From Allorhizobium ampelinum S4 (GTDB lineage Bacteria; Pseudomonadota; Alphaproteobacteria; Rhizobiales; Rhizobiaceae), in contig NC_011988.1 of the NCBI RefSeq assembly GCF_000016285.1, positions 1,171,501-1,235,500 on the forward strand: a stretch of 64,000 nt of DNA, written 5' to 3'. A program made the translations under genes and the position numbers. The notes under the pieces are model-generated. The model worked only from the letters and a program-made list of their open reading frames with translations. It made no database searches and was not told the origin of the DNA. Every line of letters begins with the position of its first letter. Positions within the stretch are counted from its first letter, which is position 1. Of the stretch, positions 57,133 to 64,000 are shown one piece after another.

Positions 57133-58151
57133 CGGGTTTCCGTTACTTTCTTCAGAGCGGCTGGCTTGTCCGGATCAAGGCCACGGGCGCGCGATAGTGA
57201 TTCCACCATGCCATAATAGGGTACAATCAATGCCAGCGCATCGGTCAGCGGATGGCCGGTTTCGATGAAGGACAAATGGTTGGCCTCCTTTGCCAAAGAC
57301 GATGTCAGGAAAACAGACGCATTCTTGGCGGCAAGTCCATTGGCCGTCGCGGCGATAGAAGCCTCCGCCTTGTCGCGGGCGGCAAAGGCGATGATCGGGA
57401 AATTCGCAGACACCAGGGAGACCGGACCATGCAACACTTCAGCCGAAGAATAGGCCTCCGCATGCAGCTCAGATGTTTCCTTGCATTTCAGCGCCGCTTC
57501 GCAGGCAATCGCCAGTGTCGGGCCACGCCCGAGCATGTAGAGCGAATCGGCATCTTTCAGCACCTCCACCAATCCACTCCAATCCAGAGCCAGCGCTTTT
57601 TCAAGATGGGTGGGCAGGGCTTCGACTGCGGCTGCCAGGCGTGCGTTGTCGCTCCAGGCACTGATCAAGGACAGGCCAGCGACAATGGAATTGACGAAGG
57701 ATTTTGTCGCCGCAACTGCAATTTCCGGTCCGGCTTGAATGTCGATGGCGATATCAGAGGCTGCGGCCAGCGGCGAAGAAATGGTATTGAGCAGCGAAAT
57801 TGTCGTTGCCCCACCGGCTACGGCGGATTTGGCGAGCGCCACGAGGTCCGGGCTGGCCCCGGATTGCGAGATTGCAAGTGCCGCCGCTCGATCCAGTTTC
57901 AGCGGTGCCTGATAAATCGAGGCGAGAGACGGGCCGAGCGAGGCGACGACGATCCCGAGTTCCAGTTCGACGGCATATTTCAGGAAATGGGCGGCGTGGT
58001 CTGAAGAACCACGCGCAATAGTGACCAGCACCGCAGGATCGCGCTTGCGGAGTGCTGCACCCGCTTGTTCCAAACTCTCCCGGCTATCGCTTAGCAGTCT
58101 ACTGACCGCTTGCGGAATCTCGTTTATTTCCTGGCGCATAGTCGTCGTCAT
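57129..58151 (-). CDS. SIS-domain glucosamine-6-phosphate deaminase (NagB-II type)
   Basis: The 340-residue protein has two SIS domains like the isomerase half of GlmS: VTIARGSSDHAAHFLKYAVE, AISQSGASPDLVALAKSA, and in the second LGRGPTLAIACEAALKCKET, SELHAEAYSSAEVLHGPVSL. The glutaminase half is missing, which defines the NagB-II/AgaS-like branch. In this context it converts GlcN-6-P to fructose-6-P and ammonia, replacing a classic NagB. Confidence 0.85.
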   Translation of the reverse strand: MTTTMRQEINEIPQAVSRLLSDSRESLEQAGAALRKRDPAVLVTIARGSSDHAAHFLKYAVELELGIVVASLGPSLASIYQAPLKLDRAAALAISQSGASPDLVALAKSAVAGGATTISLLNTISSPLAAASDIAIDIQAGPEIAVAATKSFVNSIVAGLSLISAWSDNARLAAAVEALPTHLEKALALDWSGLVEVLKDADSLYMLGRGPTLAIACEAALKCKETSELHAEAYSSAEVLHGPVSLVSANFPIIAFAARDKAEASIAATANGLAAKNASVFLTSSLAKEANHLSFIETGHPLTDALALIVPYYGMVESLSRARGLDPDKPAALKKVTETR

Positions 58152-58179
58152 CGTATTTTCCTTATCCTGCGGCTTCCGA

Positions 58180-58932
58180 TCAGGAGCCGATGGTCAATTC
58201 AGCAACCAGGTCATAGGCATCGCTGCGGTATAGCGCGCGCGACACTTCCATCACCCGGCCTGTATCCAGATAGGCGATTCGCTGCACCGAAAGCGCGGCA
58301 GAACCCGGCGGCATGCCGAGCAGTTTGGCATCTTCATCCGTCAATATGACCGCCGAAATGCGTTGATTGGCGCGCACGGGTCTAATCCCGACACTGCCAA
58401 GTGCCGCATAGAGAGAGTTCTCGACGCGAGAGGGATCCGGCAGCAGATCATCCGGCAGATTGGTACGTTCCAGCGCAATCGGCATGTCGCTGGCGGTGCG
58501 TAGCCGCACCAGCCGTGCTACTCGGGCGGTGCCGGAAAGCCCAAGCGCCATGGTTTCTTCCGGGGTTGGCAAGAACAAGCCGCGCTCCAGCCAACGTGAA
58601 CCGCTGACCATGCCACGCCGGGCCATATCCTCGGTAAAGGATGTCAGCCGTGTCAGCGGTTGCTGCATGCGCTTGACTGGCTTGACGACAAAGGTTCCAG
58701 CACCTCGGCGCCGAACCAGAAGACCTTCAGCAACAAGGTCGTCTATTGCCTTGCGTACCGTGACGCGGCTGATACCTGCGGACTCGGCAATGTCGCGCTC
58801 CGCAGGCAGGGCGTCGCCATGCTTAAGCTGTCCAGCTTCGACGGCATCCTCGATCAGCGTCTTTAACTTGATATAAAGCGGGCCGCCCCGGCTGGATTGC
58901 AGGCTCGCAAAAGCAAGCACATCCGTCTGCAT
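58180..58932 (-). CDS. GntR/HutC family regulator of the nag locus (250 aa)
   Basis: A winged helix-turn-helix (LKHGDALPAERDIAESAGIS, RVTVRKAIDDLVAEGLLVRR) is followed by a UTRA effector domain (LERTNLPDDLLPDPSRVENS, LSVQRIAYLDTGRVMEVSRA). NagR-like members bind GlcN-6-P or related phosphosugars. The start at 58932 follows GGGGAA. It is the first gene of the leftward operon, 28 bases from the SIS gene, and probably represses both divergent operons. Confidence 0.88.
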   Translation of the reverse strand: MQTDVLAFASLQSSRGGPLYIKLKTLIEDAVEAGQLKHGDALPAERDIAESAGISRVTVRKAIDDLVAEGLLVRRRGAGTFVVKPVKRMQQPLTRLTSFTEDMARRGMVSGSRWLERGLFLPTPEETMALGLSGTARVARLVRLRTASDMPIALERTNLPDDLLPDPSRVENSLYAALGSVGIRPVRANQRISAVILTDEDAKLLGMPPGSAALSVQRIAYLDTGRVMEVSRALYRSDAYDLVAELTIGS

Positions 58933-59363
58933 GTCACGTTCCCCGTATCCTAGCCGAATGCTGATGGTTATTTTTTGATTAGAGTACCAAGGCAATACCA
59001 ATTTGGCAATAATGTTTCATTGGTCTTCTCAAAGTTCAGGGTAGCAGTGCAAATTGTGCTGAAAAAACAGATATTTCCCTCAAAAAATAGGGGAAATTAT
59101 CATTCAGTCTGGACGATTGGCATTTTTTTGGTATTATTCATTAACAAGAATAAATAAATGGAACAATCGTGCATAGCTCGTTGAACCCAATGTTCCAGGG
59201 CGCGCGCGGAATTGATGATGTCGCTGTGAATGATTTGGGGTGGTCTCGCTGATTGTGAAAATAAATTTCACGACCCTGCGGAGAATTGCTTTCTCTATTG
59301 ACGAAACCGCCAAAAATTCGCAGTCTCAAGAAAATAAATTACGTGAACGGGGAAAGTTCCAGC
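58933..59363. other. Divergent control region of the amino-sugar locus
   Basis: No gene is seen in these 431 bases, which are AT-rich. TACCAAGGCAATACCA (58985-59000) contains two direct TACCA copies, and TTGGTAT recurs near 59128. These are possible operator parts for the GntR regulator. Promoters for both directions should lie here. The evidence is weak. Confidence 0.35.
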
Positions 59364-60545
59364 ATGAAAGTCGCCATTATCGGGCTTGGTTTCCGGCTTG
59401 GTTATCTCGGTCGAGTGCTCAGTGAGATCGATCCGTCTTTCGAGATTGTCGGCTATGTCGATCCTGATCCGGCAGGCCTGCCTGGATTGGTTGAGGCAGG
59501 TGTATCGCCAGGCAAAGCATATGAAACACCGGAACAGCTGATTGCCGGGGGCGGCTTCGATCTGCTGATGATCGGTTCGCCCAATCACCTGCATATCCAG
59601 CATATCCGGTTAGGACTTGAAGCCGGACTGACAGTCTTTACCGAAAAGCCCATCGTGATTTCCATCCAAGAAAGTCTCGAACTCGCTTCGCTTCTGCATA
59701 CCTATGGTCATGACCGGTTGTTGGTTGGTCTCGTTCTTCGTTATTCGCCGCTCTACCGCGATTTGCGCCAAGCGCAGGCGGATGGCCTGCTTGGCAATGT
59801 CGTTTCCATCGAGGCGTCGGAACATATCGAGCCTTATCATGGTGCGTTCTTCATGCGCGATTGGCGCCGTTATGGGCGCTATACCGGCGGCTTCATGCTG
59901 GAGAAATGCTGCCACGACCTTGATCTTTACAATGGTGTGGTGGGTGCGCGGCCGCGTTTCGTTGCCAGTTTCGGTGGCCGCAAGAGCTTTATTCCGGAAA
60001 ATGCACCGGAGCAGGATGGCGTCAACGACATGGAAGTCTACCACCGCAAACCAAGCGGTTGGTTGGGCTCCGACAAGGTCTTTGATAGCGATGCCGACAT
60101 TATCGATTATCAGACGGCGATCATTGAATATGAGAATGGCGTGGCAATGACGTTTCACACCAACCTCAATGTGCCCGATCAGTTTCGCCGGTTCTGCGTG
60201 ATCGGCTCGAAGGGCATGGCTGAGGGTGATTTCGTACGTGGCTTCCTAGATGTCCACAATGCTCGCAACAATGACAAGCTCATTGCCAAGACCTATAGTG
60301 CGCCTTCCGAGAAGTCACAGCATTACGGCGCCGACGAACAAATGGCAGCCGACGTGCTGGCCTTTATCGAAACCGGAGCGAAGCAACCGGTTTCGGCTCT
60401 CGACGCCATTGAGGCGGGCATTTTGGCCCTGGCGCTGGATCAGGCCCGAGCTGAGCGTAAAGTGGTGGACCTCGCGCCTGTCTGGGCGCGTTATGATGCC
60501 TGCCTGCATGGCAAGGCGTCCGCCGCCCCTGCAAAGTCGGCATAG
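59364..60545 (+). CDS. Gfo/Idh/MocA family oxidoreductase (393 aa)
   Basis: The N-terminal Rossmann fold starts KVAIIGLGFRLGYLGRVLSE, and the signature FTEKPIVISIQESLELA has the EKP lysine. A C-terminal beta domain follows, with EKCCHDLDLYNGVVGARPRF as the HD motif. Members oxidise or reduce sugars and inositols with NAD(P). It heads the rightward transport operon, so it may act on the imported amino sugar or sugar. The substrate is not known. Confidence 0.87.
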   Translation: MKVAIIGLGFRLGYLGRVLSEIDPSFEIVGYVDPDPAGLPGLVEAGVSPGKAYETPEQLIAGGGFDLLMIGSPNHLHIQHIRLGLEAGLTVFTEKPIVISIQESLELASLLHTYGHDRLLVGLVLRYSPLYRDLRQAQADGLLGNVVSIEASEHIEPYHGAFFMRDWRRYGRYTGGFMLEKCCHDLDLYNGVVGARPRFVASFGGRKSFIPENAPEQDGVNDMEVYHRKPSGWLGSDKVFDSDADIIDYQTAIIEYENGVAMTFHTNLNVPDQFRRFCVIGSKGMAEGDFVRGFLDVHNARNNDKLIAKTYSAPSEKSQHYGADEQMAADVLAFIETGAKQPVSALDAIEAGILALALDQARAERKVVDLAPVWARYDACLHGKASAAPAKSA

Positions 60546-60554
60546 GGGATGGTC

Positions 60555-61439
60555 ATGGAGGCGAAACGCAGAGCTGTTTTCTTCGCCTGGTGCCTGCTGT
60601 TACCGGCAACCATCTATATCGCCATCATCGTTGCCTATCCGCTGGTCGATACCTTTATCCTGTCTTTCACCGATGCGTCGTTGAAACGGGTGACGAATTG
60701 GGTCGGCTGGGATAATTACAACAAGATTTTCAACGCCACCTTCGCGGACGTCATTATCCGCACCTTCGTGTGGACGTTCTTCTCCGTGCTGTTCAAGATG
60801 ATTATCGGCACGTTCGGCGCGACGCTTCTGAACACCGCTGTGCCGGGGCGAACCTTGTTTCGCATCCTGACCATGCCGCCCTGGATCGTGCCGATGGCGA
60901 TTGGCATCTTCATGTGGGGCTGGATGTATAACGGCCAGTTCGGGATGATTTCCGGCATGTTGCAGAGGGTGGGCCTGGTCGATGGTCCAGTTGCCTTCCT
61001 CGCGTATGGATCAACGGCGTTCTGGGCGACGATTTTTACCGATGTATGGATCGGCGTGCCAATGGTGACGCTTTATCTGCTGGCGGCAATGCAGGCGATC
61101 CCGCAGGATCTGCACGAGGCGGCTTGGACGGACGGGGCCGGGCGGTTTTACCGGTTCCGCCGCATCACCCTGCCGCTGCTGATGCCAGCGATGATTACCA
61201 TGTCGATGATTTCGCTGATCTCGACCTTCAATTCCTTCGATATCATCTGGATATTGACGCGCGGTGGCCCAAGCGGCGGCACGACGACGATGATTATCGA
61301 TACCTACAAGACGGCAATTGGGTCGTACAAATACGGTGAAGGGGCGGCGCGCGCTGTGCTGATCTGCATCTTCCTGTCGATCTTCAGCTATTTCTACTTC
61401 CGCGTCACCAGCCGCCTTTCGCAGGAGCATTCCCGATGA
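60555..61439 (+). CDS. ABC sugar transporter permease (first subunit, 294 aa)
   Basis: Six membrane helices and the MalF-type EAA loop (LHEAAWTDGAGRFYRFRRIT) with the downstream PLLMPAM mark a CUT1 sugar permease. The ATG at 60555 fits AGGGG spacing better than the one at 60549. It overlaps the next permease by four bases. Confidence 0.92.
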   Translation: MEAKRRAVFFAWCLLLPATIYIAIIVAYPLVDTFILSFTDASLKRVTNWVGWDNYNKIFNATFADVIIRTFVWTFFSVLFKMIIGTFGATLLNTAVPGRTLFRILTMPPWIVPMAIGIFMWGWMYNGQFGMISGMLQRVGLVDGPVAFLAYGSTAFWATIFTDVWIGVPMVTLYLLAAMQAIPQDLHEAAWTDGAGRFYRFRRITLPLLMPAMITMSMISLISTFNSFDIIWILTRGGPSGGTTTMIIDTYKTAIGSYKYGEGAARAVLICIFLSIFSYFYFRVTSRLSQEHSR

Positions 61440-62296
61440 GCACCAACAGGCAGGCGATGATCAATCGCTACAAATGGTACGAAATCATCGGCATCTATTG
61501 CGGTGTCGCGGTGTTTCTCACCTTCGTGCTGGCACCTTTCGTGGAAGGGTTCCTGGTGTCACTGAAGCCGCTCAGCCAGCTGTTTTCGTCACCTTATCGG
61601 TTTTGGCCGGAAAATGGTTCATTCGAAGCCTACCGCACCATGTGGGACCATGTTCCGGGCTTTGGCCGCTATATCTTCAATTCCTTCTTTATCTCGATCA
61701 CGGCAACGGTGGTGGTTCTGCTGCTCGTCGTCCCGGCAGCCTATGCCTTTGCCCGCTTCGAATTCCGCGGCAGGGGCGTGTTGCTGGGAACCTTCCTTGC
61801 CGTCAACATGTTTTCAGGCGCGGTCCTGCTCATTCCGATCTTTCGGCTGATGCGGATTTCAGGAATGCTGAACACCTATTTCGCGCTGATCGTGCCGCTG
61901 ATCGCCTTCCTGATCCCGACCGCCATCTGGTTGCTGAGAACCTATATGATGCGGATTCCACGGGAGCTTGAGGAAGCGGCTTATGTGGATGGGGCAAGCT
62001 ACTTCTACACATTTCGGCGCGTCGTTCTGCCGCTTGCCATGCCAGGGATTGCCGTCGTCGGCATCACCACCTTCATTACCGCCTATGCGCAGCATTTCAT
62101 CTTCGCGCTGACCTTCAACTCGAAGACGGAATACATGCCACTGCCGATTGGCCTGTTTGCTTATTTTGGCCGTCAGGAAGTGATCTGGAACGAGTTGATG
62201 GCCGCAAGCTTCGTCGGTATTGCGCCGGCGATGATCATGATCTTCTTCCTGCAACGCTATCTGGTCAGTGGCCTGACGGCGGGTGCAGTCAAGTAG
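61436..62296 (+). CDS. ABC sugar transporter permease (second subunit, 286 aa)
   Basis: Six helices and the MalG-type EAA loop (LEEAAYVDGASYFYTFRRVV, PLAMPGIAVVG) are readable. It pairs with the preceding permease in the membrane. The N-terminus (MSTNRQAMINRYKWYEIIG) is cytosolic. Confidence 0.92.
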   Translation: MSTNRQAMINRYKWYEIIGIYCGVAVFLTFVLAPFVEGFLVSLKPLSQLFSSPYRFWPENGSFEAYRTMWDHVPGFGRYIFNSFFISITATVVVLLLVVPAAYAFARFEFRGRGVLLGTFLAVNMFSGAVLLIPIFRLMRISGMLNTYFALIVPLIAFLIPTAIWLLRTYMMRIPRELEEAAYVDGASYFYTFRRVVLPLAMPGIAVVGITTFITAYAQHFIFALTFNSKTEYMPLPIGLFAYFGRQEVIWNELMAASFVGIAPAMIMIFFLQRYLVSGLTAGAVK

Positions 62297-62352
62297 GCAA
62301 CCGGTTTCGAAACGACCAAGACACGTTTAATGTCAACAAAGGGGAACCATCG

Positions 62353-63576
62353 ATGAAAAATACGTTGACCATCATGGCGGGCGCGCTGGCGCTGCTGGCA
62401 AGCTCGGCTCTGTCGAGTTTTGCGGCGGATAAGGAAATCAGCTGGATCTATTGCGGCGACAAGATCGACCCGATCCATGAGAAATATATCAAGGTCTGGG
62501 AAGGCAAAAACCCGGGCTGGAAGATTGCGCCTGAAGTGGTTGGCTGGGAACAGTGCCAGGACAAGGCAACCACTTTGGCTGCCGCCGGGACGCCGGTTGC
62601 CATGGCTTATGTTGGTTCGCGCACATTGAAGGAGTTCGCCGAGAACGACCTGATCGTCAAGGTGCCGATGACGGATGCCGAAAAGAAGAGCTATTATCCG
62701 AACATCGTCGATACCGTAACTTTCGACGATACCCAGTGGGGCGTGCCGATTGCCTTCTCCACCAAGGCGCTGTTCTGGAACAAGGATCTGTTCAAGAAGG
62801 CCGGTCTTGACCCGGAAACCCCACCGAAGACCTGGGCTGAGGAAATTGCCTTTGCCAAGCAGATCAAGGAAAAGACCGGAATTGCCGGTTACGGCATGCC
62901 TGCCAAGACGTTCGACAACACCATGCACCAGTTCATGCATTGGGTGTATACCAATAACGGTCAGGTGATGAACAAGGACGGCAAGATCGTCATGGACAGC
63001 CCGGAAGTGCTGGCAGCGCTTCAGGCCTATAAGGACATTGCTCCCTATTCGGTTGAAGGGGCAACTGCCTACGAGCAAAACGAAATCCGCGCCATCTTTC
63101 TCGACGGCAAGGCAGGGATGATCCAGAACAGCACGGGTGCGGCCTATCGCTTGCTGAAGACCGACATCCACTGGGGCGTGACGACCTTGCCACTTGGTCC
63201 TTCGGCCAAGGGCCCCGGCACGCTGTTGATCACCGATAGCCTGGCGATCTTCAAGGGCTCCGGTGTCGAGGACAAGGCAACGGAATTTGCCAAATACATT
63301 ACCTCGCCGGAACCGCAGGAAGAATACGAACTGACGACCGATTCCGGCCTGACGCCGCTTCGTCCTTCCGCTAAGGTTGAGCAGTTGATCAAGGATAAGC
63401 CTTACTGGAAGCCGTTCATTGATGGTATCGCCTTCGGTGGTCCTGAGCCTTTGTTCAAGGATTACAAGGGTTTCCAGAATGTGATGATCGAAATGGTCCA
63501 GTCTGTTGTCACTGGTAAGGCCGAGCCTGCTGAGGCCTTGAAAAAGGCGTCGGCTGCTATCGACCAGTACAAGTAA
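62353..63576 (+). CDS. ABC sugar-binding protein (407 aa)
   Basis: The precursor has a signal peptide ([20 protein letters not shown], cut after AA) and the CUT1 solute-binding fold: [80 protein letters not shown]. It captures sugar in the periplasm. By context amino sugars such as GlcNAc or chitobiose are likely (inference). AAAGGGGAACC precedes the ATG. Confidence 0.92.
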   Translation: MKNTLTIMAGALALLASSALSSFAADKEISWIYCGDKIDPIHEKYIKVWEGKNPGWKIAPEVVGWEQCQDKATTLAAAGTPVAMAYVGSRTLKEFAENDLIVKVPMTDAEKKSYYPNIVDTVTFDDTQWGVPIAFSTKALFWNKDLFKKAGLDPETPPKTWAEEIAFAKQIKEKTGIAGYGMPAKTFDNTMHQFMHWVYTNNGQVMNKDGKIVMDSPEVLAALQAYKDIAPYSVEGATAYEQNEIRAIFLDGKAGMIQNSTGAAYRLLKTDIHWGVTTLPLGPSAKGPGTLLITDSLAIFKGSGVEDKATEFAKYITSPEPQEEYELTTDSGLTPLRPSAKVEQLIKDKPYWKPFIDGIAFGGPEPLFKDYKGFQNVMIEMVQSVVTGKAEPAEALKKASAAIDQYK

Positions 63577-63587
63577 ACATCGGGGCT

Positions 63588-63623
63588 CCGGCTGCGGATC
63601 ATCTTGGTTCGCAGCCGGTTTTT
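63588..63623 (+). terminator. Intra-operon terminator after the binding-protein gene
   Basis: CCGGCTGCG (63588-63596) and CGCAGCCGG (63610-63618) form a perfect stem followed by five T. It lies 12 bases after the binding-protein stop and before the ATPase gene, so it would lower ATPase expression relative to the binding protein. Confidence 0.7.
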
Positions 63624-63679
63624 GTTTGGAATTTCGCCGGTCGCCTCTTGGTCGCCGGTTGGTATGGAGACGCAGCGCG

Positions 63680-64000
63680 GTGGGCCAGCTTTATCTCAAC
63701 AAAGTCGTCAAATCCTTTGGCCATTTCGATGTCATCAAGGGCGTCTCGCTCGACATCAAGGACGGCGAATTCATGGTCTTCGTCGGCCCATCCGGCTGTG
63801 GCAAGTCCACGCTGCTTCGGATGATTGCCGGACTGGACGATACGACCAGCGGCGATATCGTCATCGATGGAGCTCGGGTCAATGCGCTGCCGCCGGTTGA
63901 GCGCGGCATTGCCATGGTGTTCCAGTCCTATGCGCTCTATCCGCATATGACGGTGTTTGAAAATATCGCTTTTCCGTTGCGGGTCGAGAAAATGCCCGAA
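63680..64000 (+). CDS. ABC sugar transporter ATP-binding protein (partial)
   Basis: From the GTG at 63680 (GGAG upstream) the frame reads [20 protein letters not shown], Walker [12 protein letters not shown], then [20 protein letters not shown], and the Q-loop [17 protein letters not shown]. It runs off the window after 107 residues. This is a MalK/UgpC-type ATPase and should power the permeases upstream. Confidence 0.9.
   Translation, partial: MGQLYLNKVVKSFGHFDVIKGVSLDIKDGEFMVFVGPSGCGKSTLLRMIAGLDDTTSGDIVIDGARVNALPPVERGIAMVFQSYALYPHMTVFENIAFPLRVEKMPE

Noticed and set aside
57252..58004. 250-codon plus-strand frame antisense to the SIS deaminase gene
   Set aside because: Cys/Gly/Arg-rich shadow with no ribosome binding site.

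Overview
The window looks like a Rhizobiaceae chromosome (Agrobacterium/Allorhizobium/Rhizobium type) carrying most of a lambda-style temperate siphophage. This is inferred from the host genes: a cyoABCD-SURF1 quinol oxidase operon, pseudoazurin beside an NnrU-like protein, a divergent dctA/dctBD locus with a sigma-54 promoter, an RTX-type GH16 glycanase, and an N-acetylglucosamine catabolic locus with an ABC importer. Species cannot be fixed from the sequence alone.

Prophage, about 1-37.3 kb. The left end, and presumably the integrase, lies outside the window. From 5.7 kb leftwards runs an early operon of mostly tiny, tightly overlapping genes, with a ParB-like protein, a phage DNA sliding clamp (DnaN) and an HD phosphohydrolase. 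Between 5.9 and 7.5 kb sits an accessory islet with a TagO/VasI-like secreted protein and an XRE regulator. A CI-like/Cro-like pair faces off at 7.5-8.1 kb. The leftward and rightward early promoters share an almost identical core with an operator in the spacer. After cro come a strong terminator and an array of hairpins (8.18-8.46 kb). The rightward early operon follows: a CII-like protein, small zinc proteins, an adenine-methyltransferase-like protein ending in an FtsK-gamma-like domain, a C5 cytosine methyltransferase with a second protein-like reading frame in the same DNA, a replication protein containing its own iteron cluster, and a NusG paralogue. The late region (15.5-34 kb) is an HK97-type module: HNH, TerS, TerL, portal, ClpP-like protease, capsid, connectors, tail tube, a tail chaperone with a GGAAAG-type -1 frameshift, tape measure, tail hub, NlpC-like protein, tail tip and a beta-helix fibre. 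Lysis genes follow (GH19 endolysin, nested spanins, several small membrane proteins) and then a terminator. A tRNA-Ser-like 3' end at 37.45 kb may mark the right attachment site.

Host region, 37.6-64 kb. The cyoABCD-surf1 operon runs leftwards. An ECF sigma/anti-sigma pair and a BI-1 family membrane protein run rightwards, then pseudoazurin (leftward) and NnrU-like (rightward), which flank an FNR/NnrR-type box. An RTX-GH16 glycanase precedes the dctA/dctBD locus, where a sigma-54 promoter and two DctD-like sites are readable. A TetR regulator and two unrecognised small genes come next. The last 9 kb holds nagK-nagA-nagB-II-gntR, divergent from a Gfo/Idh/MocA dehydrogenase and an ABC sugar importer whose ATPase gene runs off the window.
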